From positions 2,294,001 to 2,358,000 of the forward strand of contig CAVWFT010000001.1 of the NCBI GenBank assembly GCA_963754445.1: a stretch of DNA of 64,000 bases, read 5' to 3'. The number at the start of each line of letters is the position of its first letter. The stretch's first letter is position 1. The notes under the pieces are model-generated. The model saw nothing but the letters and a program-made list of their open reading frames with translations, did no database searches and was not told where the DNA came from. The position numbers and the translations under genes are program-made. Source of the DNA: Bog-473 sp963754445. GTDB taxonomy: Bacteria > Actinomycetota > Acidimicrobiia > Acidimicrobiales > RAAP-2. Of this stretch, positions 20,590 to 29,517 are shown piece after piece.

Positions 20590-21999
20590 ATGGCGCGCAT
20601 CTGCATCGTCGGCGGGGGCATGGTCGGTCTCGGTGCGTCGTTGCTCCTGGCCCGCGACGGCCACCAGGTCACCGTCCTCGAACGGGACCCGGCGCCTCCC
20701 TCGGAGCCCGCTACGGCCTGGGAGGAGTGGGAGCGCCGGGGCGTGAACCAGTTCCGGATGCTGCACTTCCTCATGCCGCGCTATCGCGAGCTGATGGAGG
20801 CCAACGCCCCGGACGTGGTGGCGTCGCTCCTCGACGCCGGCGCCCTGGTGGTGAACCCGCTCCGTGACGCCCCGCCGCACGTCACTGGAGGCTTCCGACC
20901 GGGCGACGAACGCTACGACGCCGTGACGGCGCGCCGGCCGGTGGCCGAGGCGGCGGTGGCCCGGGTGGTGGCGGCGTCGAGCGACATCGACGTGCGGCGC
21001 GGCGTGGGCGTGGTGGGCCTGCTGACCGGCGAGGCCACGGCGGCCGGGGTGCCCCACGTGGTCGGGGTGCGCACCGACACCGGCGAGGACATCGGGGCCG
21101 ATCTGGTGGTCGACGCCGCCGGTCGCCGCTCCACCCTTCCGACCTGGCTGACCGAGGTCGGCGGACAGCCGCCCCTCGAGGAGCGGTCCGAATGCGGGTT
21201 CGTCTACTACGGGCGCCACTTCCGCTCCCCCGACGGCTCGGTCCCCATGGCCTTCGGACCGCCGCTGCAGGAGTACGGCACCATCTCGGTGCTGATGCTG
21301 GCGGGCGACAACGGCGCCTGGGGCGTCGGCCTCATCGCCAGCGCCAAGGACAAGGCCATGCGCTCGCTCAAGGACGTCGACGTGTGGACCAAGGTGCTCG
21401 AGAGCGTCCCGCTGTGCGCCCACTGGCTCGAGGGGGAACCGCTCGACGACAAGGTGGCGGTCATGGCCAAGATCGAGGACCGGCATCGCACGTTCGTGCT
21501 CGACGGCACCCCGGTGGCCACCGGGGTGGTGGCGCTGGCCGACTCGTGGGCCTGCACCAATCCGTCCGTCGGGCGCGGGATCTCGATCGGCACCATCCAC
21601 GCGGCGGCGCTGCGCGACCTGCTGCACGACTTCCCCTCGGATCCGGTGGCGTTGCAGCACCAGTGGCACGACGTGACCATGGCCCAAGTGGAGCCGTGGT
21701 ACCGCAGCACCCTCGAATTCGACGAAGGCCGCCTGGCCCAGATCGACGCGCTGCTCGAGGGCCAGCCGTTCGAGCCGTCGCCCGGGTTCGAGATGTTCAG
21801 CGCTCTGAACGTGGCCGCCGGCAAGGACCCCGAGGTGCTGCGCCAGCTCCTCTCCATCGCCAACGTGCTCGACAAGCCCGACGAGGTCTTCAGCCGCCCC
21901 GGGGTCTTCGAACGGACCGTCGAGCTCGGCAGCGGGTGGCGGGACGAACACCTGCCCGGGCCGAGCCGGGACGAGCTCGTCGCCCTCGTCGGCGCGTAG
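20590..21999 (+). CDS. FAD-dependent monooxygenase/oxidoreductase
   Basis: This 469-residue flavoprotein has the p-hydroxybenzoate-hydroxylase-like Rossmann fold. The dinucleotide motif G-G-G-M-V-G is at residues 8-13, with L-E-R-D closing the first beta-alpha-beta. A second FAD motif reads V-V-D-A-A-G-R-R-S, and a G-V-V-A-L-A-D-S-W stretch fills the usual G-D-A-A position. The aspartate of G-D is replaced by A-D, as in some geranylgeranyl-reductase-like relatives. It probably oxidises or reduces a hydrophobic substrate. The start is ATG 20590 directly before the Rossmann strand. It is followed 36 bases on by an epoxide-hydrolase-like gene, suggesting an epoxidation-then-hydrolysis pair. Confidence 0.82.
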   Translation: MARICIVGGGMVGLGASLLLARDGHQVTVLERDPAPPSEPATAWEEWERRGVNQFRMLHFLMPRYRELMEANAPDVVASLLDAGALVVNPLRDAPPHVTGGFRPGDERYDAVTARRPVAEAAVARVVAASSDIDVRRGVGVVGLLTGEATAAGVPHVVGVRTDTGEDIGADLVVDAAGRRSTLPTWLTEVGGQPPLEERSECGFVYYGRHFRSPDGSVPMAFGPPLQEYGTISVLMLAGDNGAWGVGLIASAKDKAMRSLKDVDVWTKVLESVPLCAHWLEGEPLDDKVAVMAKIEDRHRTFVLDGTPVATGVVALADSWACTNPSVGRGISIGTIHAAALRDLLHDFPSDPVALQHQWHDVTMAQVEPWYRSTLEFDEGRLAQIDALLEGQPFEPSPGFEMFSALNVAAGKDPEVLRQLLSIANVLDKPDEVFSRPGVFERTVELGSGWRDEHLPGPSRDELVALVGA

Positions 22000-22035
22000 G
22001 CCCATCCGCACCGTGCAAAGGAAAGAGGTCACGCG

Positions 22036-22848
22036 ATGAAGGTCGACTCGAGCGGGGTGGAACTCGACGTGCAGGTCGAGGGCACGGGCACGCCGGTGGT
22101 ACTGCTGCACGGGTTCCCCGACTCCAAGCGACTCTGGACGAGGCAGGTGCCGGCGCTGGTCGGCGCCGGGTTCCAGGTGATCGTGCCCGACCAGCGCGGC
22201 TACGGCGCGTCGGACAAGCCGGCGGAGGTGGAGGCGTACTCGATCCCGTTCCTGGCCATCGACGTGACGGCCGTGCTCGACGCGCTCTCCATTGAGCGGG
22301 CCCACGTGGTCGGACACGACTGGGGTGCCGCCGTGGCCTGGGCGACGGCGTCGTTCGCCCCCGACCGGGTCGACCACTGCGTGGCGCTGTCGGTCGGGCA
22401 CCCGAGCTCGTTCAGCGGGGCGGGCCCGGCCCAGCGTGAGAAGTCGTGGTACATGCTGCTCTTCCAGTTCGCCGGCGTGGCCGAGCACTGGCTCTCGGCC
22501 GACGGCTGGGCCGGCTTCCGGGAGTGGGCCCAGCATCCCGACGCCGACGCCGTGGTGGCCGACCTCGAGCGCGACGGATCCCTCACCACGGGGCTCAACT
22601 GGTACCGGGCCAACATCACGCCTGAGGCCTTCGTCGGGCCGCCGATGGAGCTGCCACCGATCCAGGCCCCCACCATGGGCGTGTGGAGCAGCGATGACTT
22701 CGCCCTCACCGAGGTGCAGATGACGGGCTCGGCCCAGTTCTGCACGAACGGCTTCCGCTACGAGCGCATCGACGGCCCGGGACACTGGATGCAGGTCGAG
22801 GCGGCCGACGCGGTCAACGCACTGCTGGTGGACTTCCTCCCGCACTGA
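22036..22848 (+). CDS. Alpha/beta hydrolase, epoxide-hydrolase-like
   Basis: This cytoplasmic alpha/beta hydrolase has 270 residues. The oxyanion motif H-G-F-P is at 25-28, the nucleophile D95 lies in G-H-D-W-G-A, the acid is probably D220 or D221, and the base is H250 in G-P-G-H-W. An Asp rather than Ser nucleophile with H-G-x-P is the epoxide hydrolase / haloalkane dehalogenase pattern. The Shine-Dalgarno AAAGGAAAGAGG precedes ATG 22036. Together with the upstream FAD enzyme it could open an epoxide made by that monooxygenase; this is inference from adjacency. Confidence 0.85.
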   Translation: MKVDSSGVELDVQVEGTGTPVVLLHGFPDSKRLWTRQVPALVGAGFQVIVPDQRGYGASDKPAEVEAYSIPFLAIDVTAVLDALSIERAHVVGHDWGAAVAWATASFAPDRVDHCVALSVGHPSSFSGAGPAQREKSWYMLLFQFAGVAEHWLSADGWAGFREWAQHPDADAVVADLERDGSLTTGLNWYRANITPEAFVGPPMELPPIQAPTMGVWSSDDFALTEVQMTGSAQFCTNGFRYERIDGPGHWMQVEAADAVNALLVDFLPH

Positions 22849-22963
22849 GCCGGGGTCGGGTTGGCGTCCGGGGCGGTGGCGTGTCATCGACGTCATCGCC
22901 GCCCAGGCCACGCCCAGCCCGGCGTAGGCTGGTGGGGCCGGCGCGCGAGGCAGGAGGTCCAGG

Positions 22964-23986
22964 GTGACGATCGAGGTGGCCCGGACCTACGCCGGGATCA
23001 GTCCCAAGGCCTACGAGCACCCGGCCGACAAGGCGGCGACCTCGGCCCTGCACTCGGTGCCACTGCTCGACACCGTCATCAAGCGCCTGACCGACCTCGG
23101 TCACGAGCGGCGACTGCGCCAGATCGTCATGGGCAACGCCATCCGCCTCGGTCCCGAGCAGCTGCCCGACGTCTGGTCCATGTACGTGCACTGCGGCGGC
23201 ATCCTCGGCCTGCCCACGGTGCCGAGCCTCTACGTGGTGGCCGACCCGGCCATCAACGCCATGACCATCGGGGCCAAGACGCCGATCGTGGTGGTGCACT
23301 CGTCGATGCTGCGCGCCGTCGATCCCAAGGAGGTGGAGACGGTCCTCGGCCACGAGCTGTCCCACGTCCTCTCGGAGCACTACTACTACACGACCGCGCT
23401 GCTGTTGCTGAGCCAGTTCCTCCAGGGTGCCCTGCCCCGCTCCCTGCTGCTCGGGCTGCCGGTGCGGGCCATGTACCTGGCCCTGCTGGAGTGGTCACGG
23501 GCGGCCGAGCTGTCGGCCGACCGGGCGGCCGCCCTCGTCATGGCCGATCCGCTGCAGCCGTGCCGCATGCTCATGACCCTGGCCGGCGGTTCGGTCCCCG
23601 GCATGAGCTTCGAGGCCTTCTTGAAGCAGGCGGGCGACTACGAGAACGAGGACGACCTCTTCTCGCGCCACACCCGCTTCTGGTCCGAGCTCAACCTGAC
23701 CCACCCGGTGGCGGTGCGCCGGGTCAAGGAATTGATGGAGTGGGTGCAGTCGGGCGCCTATGACCGCATCCGCGACGGCGACTACGTGCGGCGGGGCGAG
23801 GAGCCGCCCCCGTCGGCCGAGTTCGACGACGCGGTGGCTCACTACACGGAGCGCTTCTCGCGCATTCTGGACCGGGTGGCCGGCGGCGTGCAGGAGATGG
23901 GCCGCAAGCTCGGCGACTGGCTCGGCCGCTTCCAGACTTCCTCCCCGGCCGAGGACGACGGAGACGACGTCGACGAAGACCTGTAG
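22964..23986 (+). CDS. M48 family zinc metalloprotease
   Basis: This is a peptidase of the M48 (Ste24/HtpX-like) family with 340 residues. The zinc motif H-E-L-S-H is at 130-134 and the third ligand E182 lies in the downstream A-E-L-S-A-D element. A hydrophobic hairpin after the zinc helix may sit on the membrane, but there are no strong N-terminal helices of the HtpX kind. The C-terminal 90 residues are charged and end in a very acidic tail. GTG 22964 follows GGAGG. In this family such proteins process membrane or damaged proteins; the substrate is unknown. Confidence 0.85.
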   Translation: MTIEVARTYAGISPKAYEHPADKAATSALHSVPLLDTVIKRLTDLGHERRLRQIVMGNAIRLGPEQLPDVWSMYVHCGGILGLPTVPSLYVVADPAINAMTIGAKTPIVVVHSSMLRAVDPKEVETVLGHELSHVLSEHYYYTTALLLLSQFLQGALPRSLLLGLPVRAMYLALLEWSRAAELSADRAAALVMADPLQPCRMLMTLAGGSVPGMSFEAFLKQAGDYENEDDLFSRHTRFWSELNLTHPVAVRRVKELMEWVQSGAYDRIRDGDYVRRGEEPPPSAEFDDAVAHYTERFSRILDRVAGGVQEMGRKLGDWLGRFQTSSPAEDDGDDVDEDL

Positions 23987-24090
23987 GGGGCGGGGCGCGG
24001 TTTCCGGTTTCCTGTCTTCCCCGCAGTGGCGCCCATCGATACGCTTTCCGACACGGCGACCTGACCGTCGTCGTGCTCAGGGAGGTACGG

Positions 24091-24978
24091 ATGTCCGAGC
24101 CCGAGGGTGACGGGGTCGTGGGGTTGGCCGCGTTGCGCGTCCTGTTCGCTCACAGTCCCGAGGGCGTGATCTTCACCAGCGTGGACGATCGACGTGTGCT
24201 CGCCGCCAACCCCGCCGCCTGCGCCATCCTCACCATGAGCGAGCCGGACGTGATCGAACGGGGCCAGCAGATCCTCGATCCCGACGACGCCCGCTGGCTG
24301 CTCGGGCACGAGATCGTGCAGCGCACCGGCGCCGTGCACGGGTCGGCCCGGGTGCGCCGGGGCGACGGGCAGGTGATCGAGGTGGAGCTCGAGGTGCACC
24401 ACTTCACCGGCGAGGACGGAAAGAAGTGCGGCTGCCTGATCTTCCGCGACGTGACCAACCAGGTCGACGCGGCGGCCCAGGTGGCCGAGCTCACGGCGCG
24501 CCTCGAGGTCATGTCGGTGGCCGACGAGTTGACCGGGCTGTGCAACCGCGTCGGACTCATCGCCCGCGGCACCGAGCTGCTCGAGTGGGCCGATCGCCAC
24601 GCATCGGTCACCCAGGTCCTCTTCGTCGACGTGCGGGCCCTGGCCGATCTCAACGACCGGCTCGGCCACGACGCGGGCGACGCCGCGCTCCAGGCCGTGG
24701 GCCGCGCCCTGCGGGTGAGCTTCCGCCGCTCCGACGTGGTGGCGCGGATCGGGGGCACCCTCTTCGCCGCCCTGGCGCTCGACCTCCAAGAGCGCGACCG
24801 GGACCGGGTCGAGAAGCGCATCGTCGAGCACCTGACCAACACCGACACCGTCCGTTACGTGGGCGATCTGGTCGACGTGCAGCTCGGCTGGACGACGCGC
24901 CTGCCCGGCGAGACGACCTCGATCGAGGAGCTCATCGGGCGCTCCGCCCGGGCCCGCCGGGCCTCGGCCGTGGGCTGA
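24091..24978 (+). CDS. PAS-GGDEF protein with degenerate active site
   Basis: The protein is PAS sensor plus GGDEF domain, 295 residues and soluble. A PAS domain spans about residues 12-125 (F-A-H-S-P-E-G-V-I-F-T at its start). It leads into D-E-L-T-G-L-C-N-R, the standard opening of a diguanylate cyclase domain, then D-L-N-D-R-L-G-H-D-A-G-D. Where the catalytic G-G-D-E-F should be, residues 221-225 read G-G-T-L-F, so both metal-binding and catalytic acids are gone. It should not make cyclic-di-GMP and may instead bind GTP or act as a signalling scaffold. GGAGGT at 24081-24086 fixes ATG 24091. It is probably transcribed alone. Confidence 0.85.
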   Translation: MSEPEGDGVVGLAALRVLFAHSPEGVIFTSVDDRRVLAANPAACAILTMSEPDVIERGQQILDPDDARWLLGHEIVQRTGAVHGSARVRRGDGQVIEVELEVHHFTGEDGKKCGCLIFRDVTNQVDAAAQVAELTARLEVMSVADELTGLCNRVGLIARGTELLEWADRHASVTQVLFVDVRALADLNDRLGHDAGDAALQAVGRALRVSFRRSDVVARIGGTLFAALALDLQERDRDRVEKRIVEHLTNTDTVRYVGDLVDVQLGWTTRLPGETTSIEELIGRSARARRASAVG

Positions 24979-25102
24979 GGGTCGGGCCCGGTTCACCCTC
25001 CCGTCACGCAACATGAGAAAAGGCTGGACTGAGCTCCGGCGCCGCGCCAAAATACGACTAAGCCGCGTTGCTTTATCAATTCCAGCGTATTACCCTCTCC
25101 GC

Positions 25103-26146
25103 ATGCGATTCGAAGACAGCACGAAATCCAGCGCGCCCCGGCGCGCCCCGGTGGCGCGTCGGCTGGGCCAGGTGGCCGGCATCGGCGCCCTCGCCCTCGC
25201 CCCGCTCGCCTTCACGGCCCTGCCGGCCGGCGCCTCGGGGGGGACGGTCAACCTGGTGGCCTACTCCACCCCGAAGCCGGCCTACACGGTGCTCGAGAAG
25301 GCCTTCGCAGCCACCAAGGCGGGCAGCGGCGTGACCGTCTCGGGTTCCTTCGGGCCCTCGGGGACCCAGGCCACCTCCGTGGTGGACGGCCTGCCGGCCG
25401 ACGTCGTCAACTTCTCGCTCGAGCCCGACATGGCCAAGTTGGTCAAGGGCGGCCAGGTCTCGAGCTCGTGGGCCAAGGGCCCGACCAAGGGCATGGTCAC
25501 GAACTCGATCGTCAGCTTCGTGGTGCGCCCGGGGAACCCCAAGCACATCAAGACGTGGGCCGACCTGGTGAAGTCGGGCGTGCAGATCGTCACGCCGAAC
25601 GTGTTCAGCTCGGGCAGCGCGAAGTGGAACATCATGGCCGCCTACGGGGCCCAGCTGAAGCTGGGCAAGTCCCCGACCGCGGCCCAGGCCTACCTGTCGC
25701 AGCTGCTGCACCACGCGGTGGCCCAGCCCACCAGCGCCAGCGCCGCGCTGCAGACCTTCCTCTCGGGTCAGGGCGACGTCCTGCTCGACTACGAGGACGA
25801 CGCCCTCTACGCCAAGAGCCAGGGTGAGGCGGTCGACATCATCACGCCGCCCCAGACGATCCTGATCCAGAACCCGATCGCCGTCACCAAGACGGCCAGC
25901 TCCTCGGCCAAGGCCTTCGTGACCTACCTCGAGTCGCCGGCCGGCCAGAAGGTGTGGGGCAAGCAGGGGTACCGCCCGGTCCTGCCCTCGGTGGCCAAGC
26001 AGTTCAAGTTCCCGCAGCCCAAGTCCCTCTTCACCATCGACTCGCTCGGTGGCTGGACCGCGGTGAACACCAAGTTCTTCGACCCCACGACCGGCATCGT
26101 GGCCAAGGACGAGCAGTCGCTGGGCGTCTCGACGGCCAGCAGCTAA
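25103..26146 (+). CDS. cysP: Sulfate/thiosulfate ABC transporter substrate-binding protein
   Basis: This is a secreted sulfate-binding protein of the Sbp/CysP family, 347 residues from ATG 25103. A basic N-terminus and signal peptide end A-L-P-A-G-A-S-G. The mature part has V-N-L-V-A-Y-S-T-P-K, the ligand-loop F-G-P-S-G, L-P-A-D-V-V-N-F-S-L-E-P-D, P-N-V-F-S-S-G-S-A-K-W and Y-R-P-V, all family landmarks. No Shine-Dalgarno precedes 25103, and an in-frame ATG lies at 25013, so the start is not certain. The upstream 120 bases are A/T-rich and probably hold the operon promoter. It is followed 13 bases on by cysT. I cannot tell Sbp from CysP specificity. Confidence 0.88.
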   Translation: MRFEDSTKSSAPRRAPVARRLGQVAGIGALALAPLAFTALPAGASGGTVNLVAYSTPKPAYTVLEKAFAATKAGSGVTVSGSFGPSGTQATSVVDGLPADVVNFSLEPDMAKLVKGGQVSSSWAKGPTKGMVTNSIVSFVVRPGNPKHIKTWADLVKSGVQIVTPNVFSSGSAKWNIMAAYGAQLKLGKSPTAAQAYLSQLLHHAVAQPTSASAALQTFLSGQGDVLLDYEDDALYAKSQGEAVDIITPPQTILIQNPIAVTKTASSSAKAFVTYLESPAGQKVWGKQGYRPVLPSVAKQFKFPQPKSLFTIDSLGGWTAVNTKFFDPTTGIVAKDEQSLGVSTASS

Positions 26147-26159
26147 AGCGACCGCACCC

Positions 26160-27080
26160 GTGACCGCCGGTGTCCCCGCCGTCGCCGACCTCGGGCCGGC
26201 GGGTGGGACCGGTGCGTCCGGGACCAGGTCCAGGGCGGAACGGCGACGCCAGCAGAAGAAGGGGTCCCCTCCCCCGCTCCTGGCCACGGCCGGGGGTGTG
26301 GCCAGCCGGGCAGCGGGACCGGCCCTGGCCGTCACCTACCTGTCGCTGCTCGTCCTCCTGCCGGTCGCTGCGCTCGTCTCCAACGCGTTCAGCAACGGCT
26401 GGAGCTCCTTCTGGACGGCCGTCAGCACGCCCGAGGCGGTGGCCGCCCTCAAGCTGACGCTGGTGGCCGCCCTCCTCGTCGCCGTCGTCAACTCCATCGC
26501 CGGCACGGCCATCGCCTTCGTGCTCGTGCGGGACGACTTCCGGGGCAAGGCGCTGCTCAGCGCGGTCATCGACCTGCCCTTCGCCCTGCCCACCATCGTG
26601 GCCGGGCTCACCCTGCTCGCCCTCTACGGGCCGAGCAGCCCGTTCCACGTCGACCTGGCCGGCACCCGGCTCGGCATCGGTGCCGCCCTGGCCTTCGTCA
26701 CCCTGCCCTTCTGCGTGCGCAGCGTCCAACCGGTGCTGGCCGAGCTCGATGCGGAGATCGAGGAGGCGGCCGAGTCCCTCGGGGCCACCCGGCGCCAGGT
26801 ATTGATCCGGGTCCTGCTGCCCAGCATCCTGCCCTCGGTGCTGGCGGGAGCGGGCCTCGCCTTCGCCCGGGCCATCGGCGAGTTCGGGTCGGTCGTCCTC
26901 ATCTCGGGCAACCTCCCGTTCAAGACCGAAGTGGCCTCGTCGTGGATCTACAGCCTCTCGCAGAGCGGCGACCTCCCGGGGGCCAGCGCGGTGTCCATCG
27001 TGCTCGTGCTGATCTCGCTCATCGTGCTGCTGGCCATCGGCTGGTCGCGGCGCCGCTTCGACACCGCGGAGCGGGTATGA
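26160..27080 (+). CDS. cysT: Sulfate ABC transporter permease CysT
   Basis: This is an inner-membrane permease of the sulfate importer, 306 residues. A disordered basic N-terminus of about 40 residues is followed by six helices. The ATPase-docking EAA loop reads E-E-A-A-E-S-L-G-A-T-R-R-Q-V-L, followed by the family motif F-A-R-A-I-G-E-F-G-S-V-V-L-I-S-G-N. The start is GTG 26160. Its stop overlaps the next permease start by four bases (ATGA, 27077), so CysT and CysW are made together. Confidence 0.9.
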   Translation: MTAGVPAVADLGPAGGTGASGTRSRAERRRQQKKGSPPPLLATAGGVASRAAGPALAVTYLSLLVLLPVAALVSNAFSNGWSSFWTAVSTPEAVAALKLTLVAALLVAVVNSIAGTAIAFVLVRDDFRGKALLSAVIDLPFALPTIVAGLTLLALYGPSSPFHVDLAGTRLGIGAALAFVTLPFCVRSVQPVLAELDAEIEEAAESLGATRRQVLIRVLLPSILPSVLAGAGLAFARAIGEFGSVVLISGNLPFKTEVASSWIYSLSQSGDLPGASAVSIVLVLISLIVLLAIGWSRRRFDTAERV

Positions 27081-27913
27081 GCGCCAAGCCGGGTTCCCGG
27101 TCGCGCTGGCGCCTGCCCCTGCGCTTCGCCGTGCTCCTCTACCTGGCGTTGCTGGTCATGCTTCCGGTCGGCTTCGTGTTCTACCGGGCCTTCGAGCACG
27201 GCCTCGGGGCGGCCTGGGACGCCATCAGCGCCCCCGACGCATTCCACGCCCTGTGGCTCACGCTGCTGGTGGCCGCCATCGCGGTGCCGCTCAACACGAT
27301 CTTCGGCGTCGGGGTGTCGCTCATCCTGGCCCGGCACCGCTTCCCGGGCGCCTGGCTGCTCGACGCGCTGGTCGACATCCCGCTGGCCCTGTCCCCCGTC
27401 GTCATCGGGCTGGCCCTGATCCTCGTCTACGGCCACACCGGCTGGTTCGGCAACTGGCTGGCCGCCCGGGGCATCACCGTCATCTTCTCGCTGCCCGGGA
27501 TCATCATGGCCTCGGCCGCCGTCTCACTGCCCTACGTGGTGCGCGAGGTGCTGCCCGTGCTCCAAGAGATCGGGACCGACCAGGAGCAGGCGGCCCGGAC
27601 CCTCGGGGCGAAGCCGCTGACGGTGTTCCGGCGCATCACGCTGCCCAACATCCGCCGGGGCCTGGCCTACGGGGTCACGCTGACCACGGCCCGGGTGCTC
27701 GGCGAGTTCGGGGCGGTGGCCATCGTCTCGGGGGCGATCGCCGGCAAGACCCAGACCCTGACCCTCTTCATCTCCGACAGCATCGACAACCTCGACCCGC
27801 AGAGCGCCTACACCGGGGCGGTGGCCCTCTGCCTGGCCGCCCTGGTCGTGCTGACGGTGCTGACCGTGACGGACCGCAAGCGGGACGACTGGCATGGAAA
27901 GGCGACGCTATGA
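27077..27913 (+). CDS. cysW: Sulfate ABC transporter permease CysW
   Basis: This is the partner permease of CysT, 278 residues from ATG 27077. It has six helices, the EAA loop Q-A-A-R-T-L-G-A-K-P-L-T-V-F, and the matching A-R-V-L-G-E-F-G-A-V-A-I-V-S-G motif. The ATG overlaps the cysT stop and its own stop overlaps the cysA start (ATGA at 27910). This chain of overlaps is strong evidence for a single translationally coupled operon. Confidence 0.9.
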   Translation: MSAKPGSRSRWRLPLRFAVLLYLALLVMLPVGFVFYRAFEHGLGAAWDAISAPDAFHALWLTLLVAAIAVPLNTIFGVGVSLILARHRFPGAWLLDALVDIPLALSPVVIGLALILVYGHTGWFGNWLAARGITVIFSLPGIIMASAAVSLPYVVREVLPVLQEIGTDQEQAARTLGAKPLTVFRRITLPNIRRGLAYGVTLTTARVLGEFGAVAIVSGAIAGKTQTLTLFISDSIDNLDPQSAYTGAVALCLAALVVLTVLTVTDRKRDDWHGKATL

Positions 27914-28971
27914 GCATCCGCGTGGAGCACATCTCGAAGAAGTTCGGCGACGCCGTCGCCCTCGAGGACGTGTCGCTCGAGGTGGAGACCGGCTCGCTCA
28001 CCGCGCTGCTCGGCCCGAGCGGCGGCGGCAAGTCGACCTTGCTGCGCATCATCGCCGGGCTCGACACGGCGGACTCGGGCATCGTCCGCATCGAAGGGGA
28101 GGACCTGACGTCGACCCCGGCCCGCAACCGCGGCGTCGGTTTCTGCTTCCAGCACTACGCCCCGTTCCGCCATCTCTCGGTCCGGCGCAACGTGGCCTTC
28201 GGCCTCGAGATCCGCAAGCGCCCCAAGGCCGAGATCAAGGCGCGGGTGGACGAGTTGCTCGAGCTGGTGGGGCTCTCGCACCTCGGTGAGCGCTACCCCT
28301 CCCAGCTCTCGGGTGGCCAGCGCCAGCGCATGGCCCTGGCCCGGGCGCTGGCCATCGAGCCCAAGGTGCTGCTCCTCGACGAGCCCTTCGGGGCGCTCGA
28401 CGCCCAGGTGCGCACACAGCTGCGCCAGTGGCTGCGCGACCTGCACGACACCTTGAACGTGACGACCGTGCTGGTCACCCACGACCAGGAGGAGGCCATG
28501 GAGGTGGCCGACCGGCTGGCCATCATCAGCCAGGGGCGCCTCGAGCAGGTGGGCACGCCGGCGGACATGTACGACCACCCGGCCAACGAGTTCGTCTTCA
28601 CGTTCTTGGGTTCGGCGACGCGGCTGCACGACCAGTGGGTGCGGCCGCACGACCTGGCCATCCACCGGACTCAGGACGGCGCGCCCCGACCCGGGGCGGC
28701 CGAGGGTCTGGTGACGCGGATCACGCATCTCGGGTTCGAGGTCCGGGTGGACGTCGAGCTGTCCGAGGGGGGCATCTGCTGGATCCAGCTCAGCCGGGGC
28801 TCGGCCGCCGACCTCGGCCTCGAGGAGAAGCAGCGGGTGTGGGTGCGGCGGACCGACGTGGAGCCGGCGGCGGCCCCGGTGGCCGATGGGGCGGAGCCGG
28901 CAGAGTCGGGAGAGCCGGCGGAGTCGTCGGAGTCTTCGGTGGGTGCCTCGCCGGACCCGGTCGCTCACTGA
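27910..28971 (+). CDS. cysA: Sulfate ABC transporter ATP-binding protein CysA
   Basis: This is the ATPase energising sulfate uptake, 353 residues from ATG 27910. It shows Walker A GPSGGGKS (35-42), Q-loop C-F-Q-H-Y-A-P-F, signature LSGGQRQR, Walker B L-L-L-D-E-P-F-G-A-L-D-A and H-switch V-T-H-D-Q-E-E-A. A C-terminal domain with V-R-P-H-D-L-A-I (TOBE-like) is typical of CysA. The last 30 residues are a Pro/Ala/Glu/Ser-rich tail. A longer in-frame reading upstream overlaps cysW and is rejected. It is the last gene of the cys operon. Confidence 0.92.
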   Translation: MSIRVEHISKKFGDAVALEDVSLEVETGSLTALLGPSGGGKSTLLRIIAGLDTADSGIVRIEGEDLTSTPARNRGVGFCFQHYAPFRHLSVRRNVAFGLEIRKRPKAEIKARVDELLELVGLSHLGERYPSQLSGGQRQRMALARALAIEPKVLLLDEPFGALDAQVRTQLRQWLRDLHDTLNVTTVLVTHDQEEAMEVADRLAIISQGRLEQVGTPADMYDHPANEFVFTFLGSATRLHDQWVRPHDLAIHRTQDGAPRPGAAEGLVTRITHLGFEVRVDVELSEGGICWIQLSRGSAADLGLEEKQRVWVRRTDVEPAAAPVADGAEPAESGEPAESSESSVGASPDPVAH

Positions 28972-29357
28972 AGACGGGACGGGCGGGCTCCCGACGCCCC
29001 CGTCATCGACGTGTCTCCGGATGCAGGCGGCCGGATCGAAGGTGTCGGTACCGATTCGGGAGTGTTTCGGCACGGACCGCGACGGTGTTCGCCGGGCGAC
29101 GCGCTGGTACCGACCACGTTCGTCCGTCCGACGTGCACCTGCGCGCTCCGACACGTCGAGAGCTTGGCGAGAGGTTCGCGACTCACCGACGTCATAGGCA
29201 ATGCGACACGGGTCGTCGCCCTGTCGCGTCCGTCTCAGCGCTACCACAGATAGTTCACAGTTGGTCGCCGCCTCACCTGGTCCCGACCGAGACGACCGCC
29301 CCTGAAAACCAACATCGGTTGCTCTTCGCATCTGTGCTGATCATTTCCGGGAGATGA

Positions 29358-29386
29358 TTGACAAGGCTTTCACAACGCATCAGACT
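29358..29386 (+). promoter_or_regulatory. Candidate promoter of secreted protein gene A
   Basis: TTGACA (29358-29363), 17 bases, then CAGACT (29381-29386). The duplicated copy at 30873-30901 keeps TTGACA and the same spacing to an nnnACT hexamer although most surrounding bases differ. That selective conservation supports a vegetative-type promoter. Transcription would start about 130 bases before the gene, giving a long leader. Confidence 0.5.
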
Positions 29387-29454
29387 CGGCCCGCTACCAC
29401 AACAGTGTGAGCACGGACACAGGGCACTAGCCCAAGACAGGGGGGGAGCATCTC

Positions 29455-29517
29455 GTGGAGTCCTCTTCGCACACGGATTCTCCCTGCGTCATTCACTACA
29501 ACAAGGAGAACAACTAG
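29455..29517 (+). CDS. Possible leader ORF of secreted gene A
   Basis: A GTG at 29455 sits six bases after the strong purine run GGGGGGAG (29441-29448) and opens a 20-codon frame ending TAG directly against the ATG at 29518. The ribosome-binding site looks better than that of many genes here. The second cassette has a GTG at the same place after the same purine run, but its frame closes after 13 codons (30969-31010) with a different peptide. The peptide itself is therefore not conserved. It may be a translated leader or the purine run may have another role. Confidence 0.3.
   Translation: MESSSHTDSPCVIHYNKENN

Noticed and set aside
19002..20774. A 590-codon minus-strand frame opposite the sugar-binding protein
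   Set aside because: Composition is that of a reverse-strand shadow and the plus strand encodes a clear binding protein with a signal peptide in operon order.
20575..22911. A 778-codon open frame on the minus strand opposite the FAD enzyme and hydrolase
   Set aside because: Its translation is H/R/G/D-rich with no motif, and the plus strand holds two enzymes with complete active sites and a good ribosome-binding site before the hydrolase. It is a GC-driven antisense shadow.
27253..27909. Upstream extension of cysA to 572 residues
   Set aside because: The extension lies inside cysW in another frame. The ATGA overlap at 27910 and the canonical N-terminus of the ATPase fix the start there.
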